This document shows positions 1 to 7,060 of a DNA stretch of 35,982 bases, piece by piece. The translations under genes were made by a program, and so were the position numbers. Below the pieces are notes generated by a model that saw only the letters and a program-made list of their open reading frames with translations, did no database searches and was not told the origin of the DNA. The stretch is from positions 1 through 35,982 of IMG/VR virus record IMGVR_UViG_3300049856_000060. One strand, written 5' to 3'. Source of the stretch: a virus. Each line of letters starts with the position of its first letter. Within the stretch, counting starts at the first letter, position 1.

Positions 1-127
1 TAAACTTCTCTAGGTATCAATAGACCTTTATCTACAACATTATCCATAGATGGATATACAGGCTTTACATCTGTTGAACTTATATTCATAATTAAATTAT
101 ACCACTAATATATTATCATGCAAATAA
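1..127. repeat. Left copy of the 127-bp identical terminal repeat
   Basis: Bases 1-127 are identical to 35856-35982. This copy contains the first 29 codons of the leftward gene annotated in full at 35528-35944 (its ATG here is at 89-87) and that gene's promoter (-10 at 96-101, -35 at 118-123). An exact end overlap of 127 bases is what an assembler using a k-mer of 127 leaves on a circular molecule, so it most likely marks circularity. It could also be a short physical direct terminal repeat. Confidence 0.95.
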
Positions 128-157
128 AAAACACCTCCCTATTACTAAAGAAGTGTT
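125..157 (-). terminator. Intrinsic terminator after the capsid gene
   Basis: Read leftward, an 8-bp stem (arms 150-157 and 130-137, one G-U pair) closes a 12-nt loop and is followed by a run of U (A-tract 125-130 on the + strand). It lies 20 bp beyond the capsid stop codon and just before the next leftward promoter, so it separates the head operon from the accessory/glycan operon. Confidence 0.7.
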
Positions 158-178
158 TCTTATATAAAACAATATAGG

Positions 179-1111
179 CTATGAACCTATGAAACTGGTT
201 GAACCATTCAATACAACACCTGCTTCCTGCCTTAATACCGCTACACCGTAGAGTATATCTACAACTGCTAGCATACCAAGGTTTCTAACTGCATTCTCCA
301 TCTGTACTCTTATCTTATTACCTCCCTTTGTCTGTATAGCAAATCCAAAAGCTCTCTTATGGAGTAAAAGATTTCTATAAGTCAAAAGTCCAGAAACTAT
401 GTTAGTCGTAGTATACACTGGTAGACCATAAAGTACTCCCTTATAGTTTTGAGCATAACCTGCTATACCAAAGTTTCCTGTCTTAACTGGACCAGCCTCA
501 TTTACTGGACCCACAGAGTATTGCTGGTAGTATTTAACTACAGCATGTAACTGTTGCCAGTAAATGTAAGGGTGGAAGAAGAAAGCACAATCAGTAAGCT
601 TATACTTCAAGTTCTCTAGCGTATATATACCTGTTCTGATTTCTGCATCTGATAATACTGTTGCCGTGTCTCCGACTACATTAGTAGTCAAAGAAGCCCA
701 TAGTGCCGCTAAATCCTGCTCCAAAGCTTCTGCAAGAAGATTGCTAGCCTCCCTAGCATATATCTCATTCACTGAATACTTCATAGCTATCTGCTTCAAA
801 TCCTTATCACCTATAATCCATGACACATACTTATGTGTAGAGATTGTAAGTGTTACATCTCCTTGGTTAGCTAGAGATGTAGTTATTTCTTGACCTTGTA
901 CGGATTGTGTAACTACTGTAAGTGCAGCAGTATATAGATCAGGAACATGGAATATATCACTACCTTCTGTAGCAAACTCTGATAAATCTGTAACATGGTT
1001 AGCTAATACAGTATCATTGAAAGTCTTTTCATTGACAATACTAGTCCATGTCTCACTTATAACTGCCGCCAAACTTGTCCCCGTCATCGGGTTCGATGTT
1101 ACTGCAAACAT
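179..1111 (-). CDS. Major capsid protein (HK97-fold type)
   Basis: A 310-residue protein with the size, composition and position expected of a phage major capsid protein: last gene of the TerS-TerL-portal-scaffold series, directly after a charged scaffold-like gene, and ending at a strong terminator. The sequence has the usual look of HK97-fold coat proteins of small podoviruses: an N-terminal arm, a helix-rich middle around residues 100-140 where the spine helix is expected, and a C-terminal segment rich in Ala, Val and Leu with an RVQMENAVRNLG stretch. The start at 1111 has no Shine-Dalgarno, only an AT-rich leader, as for most genes here. I recognise the class from context and sequence style, not from a single diagnostic motif. 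Confidence 0.8.
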   Translation of the reverse strand: MFAVTSNPMTGTSLAAVISETWTSIVNEKTFNDTVLANHVTDLSEFATEGSDIFHVPDLYTAALTVVTQSVQGQEITTSLANQGDVTLTISTHKYVSWIIGDKDLKQIAMKYSVNEIYAREASNLLAEALEQDLAALWASLTTNVVGDTATVLSDAEIRTGIYTLENLKYKLTDCAFFFHPYIYWQQLHAVVKYYQQYSVGPVNEAGPVKTGNFGIAGYAQNYKGVLYGLPVYTTTNIVSGLLTYRNLLLHKRAFGFAIQTKGGNKIRVQMENAVRNLGMLAVVDILYGVAVLRQEAGVVLNGSTSFIGS

Positions 1112-1152
1112 ATATTTATATTAAGATTAAATTAATAATCCTATAAAAAATA

Positions 1153-1680
1153 CTAATTAACTCCTGTTATCTTTGTCCAATTTTTGGCTCTATCTTCTGG
1201 AGTCATCTCAGTGAAGGTCTTACCCTCTATCTTTTGACCTCTCCCTGAAGAAGAAGGAATAGCGTCCTCCACTTTCTTATTCTTTCTGAATTCCTTCAAT
1301 CCTCCTTGGAAAAACTCATCTTTTAGAGCCTCCTCTGGCGGTCTATCTCCAGCGAAACGAAATAATCTATCCGTCTCCTCTGGCGATAAACTATTAGTGT
1401 AACCAAACTGTCTTTTCTTCTCAGATAGTTTCAACTCAGCTACATCTTTGATAAAAGAGTCCTCAATATTTCTTTTAGGTTCGGGCGGTTTCTCTTTAGG
1501 CTTATCATTAACATTCTTCTTGTACCTTTGAGCCATCGCCCTATAAGCCTTTGCCTGCTTCCTAGCTTCCTCTATATCGGCTATATCATCTAGAGGGTCT
1601 ATATTCGTATCTGGTATCATGTCTGTAGTATCACTACTATCAAGAGTGATGTTCTCGTTTATTATTTCATCAGGATTCAT
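1153..1680 (-). CDS. Scaffold-like head assembly protein
   Basis: A 175-residue, highly charged, low-hydrophobicity protein placed directly before the capsid gene, the classic scaffold position. Residues 1-35 are very acidic (Asp/Glu with Ile), residues 38-75 are Lys/Arg/Ala-rich and likely helical, and the middle contains a SLSPEETDRLFRFAGDRPPEE stretch of the kind I know from scaffold-like phage proteins. No enzymatic motif is visible. The role (a temporary internal frame for the procapsid) is inferred from position and composition. It could instead be another minor head protein. Confidence 0.6.
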   Translation of the reverse strand: MNPDEIINENITLDSSDTTDMIPDTNIDPLDDIADIEEARKQAKAYRAMAQRYKKNVNDKPKEKPPEPKRNIEDSFIKDVAELKLSEKKRQFGYTNSLSPEETDRLFRFAGDRPPEEALKDEFFQGGLKEFRKNKKVEDAIPSSSGRGQKIEGKTFTEMTPEDRAKNWTKITGVN

Positions 1681-1769
1681 AATGATGATGTTATGTTTAG
1701 CACTTATATTTATTGAGGCAGTGTTACCTCGTTATTAAGTCATTTTTGGTCGGAATGATAACCGTTATA

Positions 1770-1892
1770 CTACTTCTTCGCCTTACCTTTCTTTGTATAC
1801 TCTATAGTATCTCCTGTCTTCTTTGACTTCTTCATCGCTTGTTTATATCCCTTCTTTGTATATGGGAAATGTTTTTTTCCTACTTGTGGCAT
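1770..1892 (-). CDS. Small basic head-region protein (40 aa)
   Basis: A 40-codon ORF beginning MPQVGKKHFPYTKKGYKQAM and ending in a Lys-rich tail. Tiny basic proteins opening with this 'VGKKHFPYT..G' pattern recur in phages in the portal-to-capsid interval, so I consider it real despite its size. Its ATG lies one base beyond the stop codon of the upstream 78-aa gene (TAA-T-ATG), which suggests translational coupling. The basic tail suggests nucleic-acid contact, perhaps as a minor virion component. No function is known to me. The 89 bp between its stop and the scaffold start contain only a weak GAGG/CCTC hairpin (about 1717-1732). Confidence 0.7.
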   Translation of the reverse strand: MPQVGKKHFPYTKKGYKQAMKKSKKTGDTIEYTKKGKAKK

Positions 1893-1893
1893 A

Positions 1894-2130
1894 TTATATA
1901 TGTTCATTTAAATCTGGGGGGCTTATTTCTCCTGACATTATCCTCAATTTATCAATTAAGAATACATCTAGAGCCTCTATAATACCTATCCTTACCTCAT
2001 TAGCTATCTCTGGACGGCTTTTTATAGGTGTCCTAACATCAGCGATGACACTCTGTACCCCCTTCAATATCTCTATTAAATCTTCACCGTATCGACCTTT
2101 AGCTAGCCTTTTAATCTTCTCGTCTATCAT
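1894..2130 (-). CDS. Hypothetical protein between portal and scaffold (78 aa)
   Basis: A helical, charged 78-residue protein with no recognisable domain. It overlaps the portal stop by 4 bp (ATGA-type junction), so it is translationally coupled to the portal, and it is followed almost directly by the 40-aa basic gene. Size and place fit a minor head or head-completion protein, but that is context only. An overlapping rightward ORF at 1823-2143 is a shadow. Confidence 0.65.
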   Translation of the reverse strand: MIDEKIKRLAKGRYGEDLIEILKGVQSVIADVRTPIKSRPEIANEVRIGIIEALDVFLIDKLRIMSGEISPPDLNEHI

Positions 2131-3938
2131 TGTAGTGTACTAGCCCCTGTAGGCTGTTGATTACTTAATAATAACTTAAGCTGGCTCTGTGCATCTTGAG
2201 GATTCCCTCCTGTAGGTTGTCCTTGAATAGCTTGTGGGGTCTGTTGCGGATTAGCCCCGACTAGTAAATCATAACTCTCCCCTGTATAAGCCAATATCTT
2301 TGATAATACCTTCTCTGCCCTAGGGTCTCCCTTTTGAGATAATGTCGTATACAGATTAGTTAATGTCTCTAGTTTCTTTGGTATATCTATCTCCTCACCG
2401 ACAACACTCAATAATGTAGTAAACTTATAATTATCATACAGTTTCTCTGTTATTTTGCCTGATAATAACCTTTTACTATCTAATTCAGTAGATATTTGTT
2501 GCTTAATTTCATCTATATTTATGGTATGGTTACCTAATAAAGCGGTCTTCAATCTCTCTATAAGATTAACCTCTGTCAATACCTTTTTTAATGCCTCGTA
2601 ACCTTCTTCACCTGCAAATATAGTTACTAGATGTTCCGCTGTATTATCCTTCTTGAATTGAGGTATTACCAACTCATCTATCACCCTCTTAAAGAAGAGT
2701 CCTAGCTTCTGTCTTTTTAACTTAAAGTGAGAATTAACGGCATTTGATAATATAACCCCTAGCCTAAATGGTGTACCTGACGGCAATGATTCACCTGTCG
2801 CCACTTCATAAGTAAATGACTTCTGGTCTGCGTTCTTATTCATTGTCTCCATAAAGTTATTGAAATCTGCTCCGACTCTATCGCTCATATCTACTTGCGT
2901 AATATTCCCATTGGGGGCTATCTGCATAATATCTCCATCCTTAACATCTCTTATAAGATTCTTTGCTACGCCTTCATAGGGTGATTGAAATACTTTTTTA
3001 GATGACCATAATAATTGTCTCCTATGAAGATTGACTGCAAAGTTTATACCTATCTGATTCTCAATCTGACTCTCCATCTCCCCTACAGGCATTAGTCTTC
3101 CATACTGGTCTGACCATCTAGCTTCCTCAAAAGGTCTTTGACTTATCTCCTCTATAAATAATATCTTACCCGTGGCACTCTTTTTATCACTCTTGTCTAG
3201 TGTACATATAGCTATACAGTCTACAGTATTATCATAATCTTCATCCTTAACTTTCTCTCCTTTATTTTCTTTTAGAAAAGCTACAGGGATATGACCATAT
3301 CTTTCGTAAACAGTTATCTCATCATCATAATCCATATCTAATCCATCACTATCCCACCCTTTCATATTCTTTATATCATTAAGACACATTTTATCATGCT
3401 GTATAATGAAATATTTAGCGTCATGTACGGACTTTGCGTCTTGTTGACATCTTATTTGTTGAAGCGGTACTAGGTCTATACTATCCTTAACACTTTTTAA
3501 TATAACCCAACCATACTTTGGGAAGTGTTCCACACACTTATTTATTAACTCTGAGAAATAACTATCTTTAGCCCACATAGTAAATCTCTTTTTAAAAAAA
3601 TAAGAAATCCATTCGTTGTTACCCTCCTCTGGGAAATAATTAAAATCTTTTAAATCTATATCTATCTGTTTAGAAGCTACATCTGAACGAAAACGAGAGG
3701 TATTAAGAAAAAACTTCCTCTGTCCCTCACTATCTTTTTCCCCTGCCTCAAATTTTGAATTCCAGTACAAGTCTATAAAATTTATCATCTCATTTTGAGA
3801 GAATAGATAATCTCCACCCTTCTTTGCGTCCAAATATCTAGCCGTCTCCTTACCTTGCACACCAGCAATACTAATCTTATTATTGAAATAATCGTCTAGC
3901 TCTGATTGTATTTGTGTATATAAATTAAATTTCTTCAT
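2127..3938 (-). CDS. Portal protein
   Basis: A 603-residue protein immediately downstream of the terminase genes, with the length and mixed alpha/beta character of podovirus portal proteins. The N-terminal half has Trp/Tyr-rich segments (about residues 50-150) typical of the wing domain, the middle contains a long helical stretch after the NFAVNLHRRQLLWSSKK segment, and the C-terminus (from about residue 560) is Gln/Pro/Gly-rich and probably disordered. The portal forms the dodecameric vertex through which DNA is packaged and ejected. The start at 3938 is unusual: the ATG directly follows the T-tract of an intrinsic terminator (3939-3965), so no normal ribosome site is available. Confidence 0.82.
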   Translation of the reverse strand: MKKFNLYTQIQSELDDYFNNKISIAGVQGKETARYLDAKKGGDYLFSQNEMINFIDLYWNSKFEAGEKDSEGQRKFFLNTSRFRSDVASKQIDIDLKDFNYFPEEGNNEWISYFFKKRFTMWAKDSYFSELINKCVEHFPKYGWVILKSVKDSIDLVPLQQIRCQQDAKSVHDAKYFIIQHDKMCLNDIKNMKGWDSDGLDMDYDDEITVYERYGHIPVAFLKENKGEKVKDEDYDNTVDCIAICTLDKSDKKSATGKILFIEEISQRPFEEARWSDQYGRLMPVGEMESQIENQIGINFAVNLHRRQLLWSSKKVFQSPYEGVAKNLIRDVKDGDIMQIAPNGNITQVDMSDRVGADFNNFMETMNKNADQKSFTYEVATGESLPSGTPFRLGVILSNAVNSHFKLKRQKLGLFFKRVIDELVIPQFKKDNTAEHLVTIFAGEEGYEALKKVLTEVNLIERLKTALLGNHTINIDEIKQQISTELDSKRLLSGKITEKLYDNYKFTTLLSVVGEEIDIPKKLETLTNLYTTLSQKGDPRAEKVLSKILAYTGESYDLLVGANPQQTPQAIQGQPTGGNPQDAQSQLKLLLSNQQPTGASTLQ

Positions 3939-3965
3939 AAAAAAATCCCCTCATCTATTGAGGGG
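3939..3965 (-). terminator. Terminator abutting the portal start codon
   Basis: Read leftward: a perfect 6-bp stem (CCCCTC at 3965-3960 with GAGGGG at 3952-3947), a 7-nt loop, one A, then seven U (A-tract 3939-3945 on the + strand) and immediately the portal ATG at 3938. Structurally this is a good rho-independent terminator. Placed between the terminase group and the portal, it would limit or condition transcription of the head genes unless antiterminated. Confidence 0.75.
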
Positions 3966-3994
3966 CATGAATAATATCTATGCTTGTCATTATT

Positions 3995-4186
3995 TTACTC
4001 CGTATGTCCTGTAAAGTCAAATACTCCCTTGTCCTTACTTGTCAATATCCATTGCAACTCACCTTGTTTAGAGTATTTTATCTCTACACTATCAAACAGT
4101 TTAAGTCTTCTTATCAAGTATAATATCTTAACTTCTGTATCAGTTATATTATTGAAAGTCAAAATGGTCTTTTGATGTAGAATCAT
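3995..4186 (-). CDS. Small hypothetical protein between terminase and portal (63 aa)
   Basis: A 63-residue leftward ORF overlapping the 3' end of the large terminase gene by 38 bp. Its residue pattern is protein-like (alternating hydrophobic and charged, no low complexity), and it shares the operon's orientation, unlike the competing rightward ORF at 3984-4175. No domain recognised. Its only Met is the first residue, which fixes the start. It is followed by the terminator in front of the portal, so it is the last gene of the terminase transcript. Confidence 0.6.
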   Translation of the reverse strand: MILHQKTILTFNNITDTEVKILYLIRRLKLFDSVEIKYSKQGELQWILTSKDKGVFDFTGHTE

Positions 4187-5417
4187 TGTTATTTAATAAA
4201 TGACTTAACCTAGAGCTTGTAGTATGAATTATAGGAATACTTACTCTTTTCGCTGGTAGATAGCCATGTATAGCATACCTCATAGCGTCCATTAAGTGAT
4301 TATTCTCCGGAATAGGGTCATCCTTCTGCCCATTATCAGGATATACATAAGTCTCAAATTCCGCCCTTGTATTCTTTAAATCATTATACACTAATATCCT
4401 ATTTTCATTAAGTAACTGTTGAATATGAGACACTCCATTACTTATAGAATCCTTTTTCTTTTCATAAGGTATAACATATAGACCTGTATTTATACTCGCC
4501 TCAATAATCTTCTCAGGGTTAGCACTATCTGCATACCAGCGATTAACTCTCCATTTATTCTGTAGCTTTATAGCCTGCTCTATTATCTCTGCTGTTGTCT
4601 TCTCTGTCTGATACCACTCATCTACTATTTTATATTGTCCGTCATAATATTTAATAACTATTAAGGAAGCAGGGTTTCGGAACCCCCAGTCAATACCACC
4701 CAACACTATATCCGCCCTCGTATCTTCTTTATCCCTAGGTATTATATGCCAGTTATGTACACTGTAAACAAGCCCACTCATGCGTGTAAACTCTCCCAGG
4801 TATCTTCTACCGTACTCCTCAGATCTCAATCGTATCTTTTCCTTTTCTGCAAAGTCTCTAGGAAAGTAAGGGCTGTCTACAGATGCCCAAGTAACTACTG
4901 TCAAATCTTTATCTGTGCCATCTCTCCAAGGGATATAAAAATCTTGATATAACCAACCCATGTTATAGGGGGTAGTAGTAAATAATATTTTACCTTTCTT
5001 GATAGATGTCCTTGACCTTAACACCACCCAAGCCATAAGTGAGAATTGCCCAGCTTCATCACCCCAAGCCCAATCTAGTGTCATACCTTCTACACCGAAT
5101 GGGTCATCCATAGAACGTACATAAATCATTCTACCGTCTGGAAATTCAATCTGTCCTTTCTGCTCTTTATAAAATTGCCTATACTGTGAAAACTCTTTGA
5201 AGAACTTTGGTAAAGTAGACTGTTGTAATATTTTATATGTAGGAGCACATATAAGACCAACACCATCTTTTGGCATACTAGCCAACATCATGCCCGCCCA
5301 ATAAGCCCCTAGAAAGGTCTTACCTGACTGTACCCCTGCAATCGCGGCACAATATTGAGTATTAAAACTAAAAGCCTCTAGCTGTTTAGGATGTAGATTT
5401 ATCTCTTTCGTTTGCAT
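4149..5417 (-). CDS. terL: Terminase large subunit (packaging ATPase/nuclease)
   Basis: A 422-residue two-domain motor. The N-terminal ATPase has a Walker A AGVQSGKT (residues 27-34), a Walker B ending in Asp120-Glu121 (LDWAWGDE) and a coupling motif TTTP (about 147-150). The C-terminal RNase H-like nuclease shows its acidic residues in GGIDWGFRNP, WYADSANP and HLMDAMRYA. It cuts concatemeric or circular phage DNA and pumps it through the portal. The start overlaps the small terminase gene by 32 bp. Length and motif set are normal for a complete TerL, and all catalytic motifs appear intact. Confidence 0.95.
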   Translation of the reverse strand: MQTKEINLHPKQLEAFSFNTQYCAAIAGVQSGKTFLGAYWAGMMLASMPKDGVGLICAPTYKILQQSTLPKFFKEFSQYRQFYKEQKGQIEFPDGRMIYVRSMDDPFGVEGMTLDWAWGDEAGQFSLMAWVVLRSRTSIKKGKILFTTTPYNMGWLYQDFYIPWRDGTDKDLTVVTWASVDSPYFPRDFAEKEKIRLRSEEYGRRYLGEFTRMSGLVYSVHNWHIIPRDKEDTRADIVLGGIDWGFRNPASLIVIKYYDGQYKIVDEWYQTEKTTAEIIEQAIKLQNKWRVNRWYADSANPEKIIEASINTGLYVIPYEKKKDSISNGVSHIQQLLNENRILVYNDLKNTRAEFETYVYPDNGQKDDPIPENNHLMDAMRYAIHGYLPAKRVSIPIIHTTSSRLSHLLNNNDSTSKDHFDFQ

Positions 5418-5778
5418 TATTTATAACTATTTGAGTCGGAGTGAACCCTGTCCCTTCATGCTCAAATGTATCTTTCCACCCAAAATTCTTTAGAGCAAAT
5501 ATGGCTCCACTGCCCCCTCTTTTTCTTAAATCTATCTCATAACCATTATGGACTTTCATCCTTGCATTTTTTATGAGCCGAATAATATCTTGCCCGACTT
5601 TCTCTGAATGTTCTTCATTATCGTAGAGCTTTTCATAGTTGAGAATCGTCTCCCTATCACATTCTAAAGTCATACATAATCCTGTAACAGTCCACTGCTC
5701 CTCACTAGTAGTGTTGAAATACTTATCTATATCATCTTTTAATTTTCTAGCATTTGTAAATTTATAAGGTCTTGCCAT
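5386..5778 (-). CDS. terS: Terminase small subunit (DNA recognition)
   Basis: A 130-residue protein opening with a helix-turn-helix-type segment (residues about 5-60, YKFTNARKLKDDIDKYF then TVTGLCMTLECDRETILNYE) and closing with GAIFALKNFGWKDTFEHE, a hallmark of small terminase/DNA-packaging proteins. It recognises the packaging site and loads TerL. It has its own promoter: TATAAT at 5785-5790 puts the predicted +1 exactly at the A of its ATG, so a leaderless message is likely. It overlaps terL at its 3' end. Confidence 0.88.
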   Translation of the reverse strand: MARPYKFTNARKLKDDIDKYFNTTSEEQWTVTGLCMTLECDRETILNYEKLYDNEEHSEKVGQDIIRLIKNARMKVHNGYEIDLRKRGGSGAIFALKNFGWKDTFEHEGTGFTPTQIVINNANERDKSTS

Positions 5779-5784
5779 TTATAT

Positions 5785-5813
5785 ATTATATAACTTTTTA
5801 TTTATTCTAGCAA
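5785..5813 (-). promoter_or_regulatory. Promoter of the terminase operon, predicted leaderless
   Basis: Leftward promoter with -35 TTGCTA (5813-5808), a 17-bp spacer and -10 TATAAT (5790-5785). The -35 overlaps the TAG stop of the upstream gene. Six bases separate the -10 from the ATG at 5778, so +1 coincides with the start codon. Confidence 0.65.
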
Positions 5814-6124
5814 GCTGGTACATAAACATTACTAAGGAAGTTCTTTGCCATGAAATCAATTATATCATTTCTATTCTTATCAAATCCCCCAACACTCCAG
5901 ACATCTATATCAAATGGGTTTCTTTCATCCTTGTAGTCATAAATAGACATAACAACACCATTTTTGGTATAGAAATTCCACTCACATTGAACCTTATCCC
6001 CCCCAACATTATCAGGATACCCTAACACATCACAAATATCTCTAAAACTAGCATTTAATGTCCCTTGTTTACAAGAACCATTCCTAATATCAGAATCCTT
6101 AAATCTTATTATATCTTTATCCAT
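5807..6124 (-). CDS. Hypothetical protein at the head of the leftward arm (105 aa)
   Basis: A 105-residue soluble protein, first gene of the leftward arm, divergent from the replication initiator. The middle (about residues 45-80) has a Trp/Tyr-rich beta pattern (CEWNFYTKNGVVMSIYDYKDERN) followed by WSVGGF. I have the impression of having seen this motif order in small phage proteins of unknown function, but I cannot name a family. A regulator role would fit the divergent position, but no DNA-binding motif is visible. The upstream promoter is at 6162-6189 with a leader of about 30 nt and no Shine-Dalgarno. Confidence 0.65.
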   Translation of the reverse strand: MDKDIIRFKDSDIRNGSCKQGTLNASFRDICDVLGYPDNVGGDKVQCEWNFYTKNGVVMSIYDYKDERNPFDIDVWSVGGFDKNRNDIIDFMAKNFLSNVYVPAC

Positions 6125-6161
6125 AAATTTTATATTATTTTTAATAATTTACTGTCTAATA

Positions 6162-6189
6162 ATTATATCGGATAGCCGAAGTATTGCAA
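6162..6189 (-). promoter_or_regulatory. Divergent leftward promoter
   Basis: Leftward -35 TTGCAA (6189-6184), 16-bp spacer, -10 TATAAT (6167-6162), predicted +1 near 6155. It faces the rightward promoter at 6212-6239, with a perfect DnaA box (6197-6205) between the two -35 elements. The spacer contains a small CGG/CCG inverted repeat (6169-6178). Confidence 0.65.
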
Positions 6190-6196
6190 ATATAAT

Positions 6197-6205
6197 TGTG
6201 GATAA
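6197..6205 (-). promoter_or_regulatory. Perfect DnaA box between the divergent promoters
   Basis: The leftward strand reads TTATCCACA, the consensus DnaA box. It lies between the two divergent promoters and 40 bp upstream of the initiator leader, so host DnaA could act on origin function, on promoter choice, or on both. Two of the other exact copies in the window fall inside late genes (14480-14488, 15872-15880), so a single copy is not proof. Confidence 0.5.
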
Positions 6206-6211
6206 CTTTTA

Positions 6212-6239
6212 TTGCTCGGGTAACTGGATAGTGTATAAT
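6212..6239 (+). promoter_or_regulatory. Rightward early promoter, predicted leaderless
   Basis: -35 TTGCTC (6212-6217), 16-bp spacer, -10 TATAAT (6234-6239). The predicted +1 is 6246, exactly the A of the ATG of the 23-aa leader ORF. This drives the early/replication arm. Confidence 0.7.
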
Positions 6240-6245
6240 AAATAA

Positions 6246-6317
6246 ATGAAAAAAATATACAAAAATGTCTTGCTTTTTTTACTAAAAATAATCTATAAAT
6301 TATACATAAAAATATGA
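6246..6317 (+). CDS. 23-aa leader peptide coupled to the initiator
   Basis: A 23-codon ORF (MKKIYKNVLLFLL... rich in Lys, Ile, Leu and Tyr) that starts at the predicted transcription start and ends TGA overlapping the initiator ATG by 3 bp (ATGA junction at 6314-6317). The arrangement suggests translational coupling: a leaderless start delivers ribosomes to the initiator, which has no ribosome site of its own. The peptide is amphipathic and cationic and could also sit at the membrane. It may function only as a leader. Confidence 0.55.
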   Translation: MKKIYKNVLLFLLKIIYKLYIKI

Positions 6318-7060
6318 CCAAAAATACTACCATAAAGTTACCTGATTTTATCATAATTCCTTACCCCCTTTTACAGGACGAAAAAATTACTTTAATTGAT
6401 GAAAGATTATACGGTGTTATTTACTGGATGTCAAAAATGAGGAATGAAAGATGTATCGCTTCTAACCCTACTTTAGCCTCCCTAGTTAAGACAACAGATG
6501 CCACAATTCAGAACTCTTTGACCAAATTAGAGCAAAGAGGGTACATTAAGAGAATTTATGGTGATGAAAACAGAAAAATACGGCTAGAAATAATACCTTT
6601 AGTGGTGTTTAGTAAGATAAAATTTACCCCCTCGGAGGTATCACCCACAAATGATACGGTATCACTCACAGATGATACCGAGGTATCACTCACAGATGAC
6701 CAGAGTATTAGTATATACAATACAAAATACAAGAATAAGAATAATACTAGCAAAACAGAAGTTTTGCAGGGGAAGGACTTTAATGAATTTATAGATTTGT
6801 TTAAAGACGTAAATCCGATGTACACAGATTTCTACAAAAATCGGACGGAACGAAAAGCTCTAGAAGATATGGCAGAGAAATGGGGTAGAGAAAAACTCCT
6901 CTCTGCGATTAAAGAATTACCTAGAATTATTACCATCCCTTTTGCCCCTAAAATTACCAAGCCAAGTGAACTCAGAAGGGACATCGGAAAATTGATAGCT
7001 TTTTATCAACAAGAAAAAAACAAAAATAAAAAGATAGATAATAAAATTGCATTTACATGA
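6314..7060 (+). CDS. Helix-turn-helix replication initiator (lambda O-like role)
   Basis: A 248-residue protein. Residues about 10-100 form a winged-helix domain of the phage replisome-organiser type (CIASNPTLASLVKTTDATIQ, then KLEQRGYIKRIYGDENRKIRLE as the wing). A Ser/Thr/Asp linker (about 110-145) is encoded by three iteron-like repeats, and a C-terminal domain (from about 150) has a helical FIDLFKDVNPMY...RTERKALEDMAEKWG pattern seen in small phage initiators. It probably binds the iterons inside its own gene and recruits host replication proteins. It is the first main gene of the early arm, coupled to a leader ORF and overlapping the next gene by 4 bp. No helicase or primase gene follows. 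Confidence 0.75.
   Translation: MTKNTTIKLPDFIIIPYPLLQDEKITLIDERLYGVIYWMSKMRNERCIASNPTLASLVKTTDATIQNSLTKLEQRGYIKRIYGDENRKIRLEIIPLVVFSKIKFTPSEVSPTNDTVSLTDDTEVSLTDDQSISIYNTKYKNKNNTSKTEVLQGKDFNEFIDLFKDVNPMYTDFYKNRTERKALEDMAEKWGREKLLSAIKELPRIITIPFAPKITKPSELRRDIGKLIAFYQQEKNKNKKIDNKIAFT
6637..6701 (+). repeat. Three iterons inside the initiator gene: candidate origin
   Basis: Three direct repeats start at 6637, 6658 and 6682, with common core GGTATCAC-CACA-ATGA. The middle unit is itself a dyad (GGTATCA, 8 bases, TGATACC at 6658-6679). Unit spacing is 21 and 24 bp, so the reading frame is kept and the repeats encode a disordered Ser/Asp/Thr linker. An AT-rich stretch follows (about 6703-6755). Lambda has the same design: iterons in the middle of gene O followed by an AT-rich unwinding region. 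The function is inferred from this likeness. Confidence 0.65.

Noticed and set aside
1823-2143. Rightward 106-aa ORF opposite the 78-aa and 40-aa head genes
   Set aside because: It runs against the head operon and both leftward genes there show better coding character and coupled junctions.
6163-6354. 63-aa leftward ORF overlapping the divergent promoter region
   Set aside because: It covers both promoters, the DnaA box and the initiator leader, and has an AT-derived hydrophobic composition; a chance ORF.
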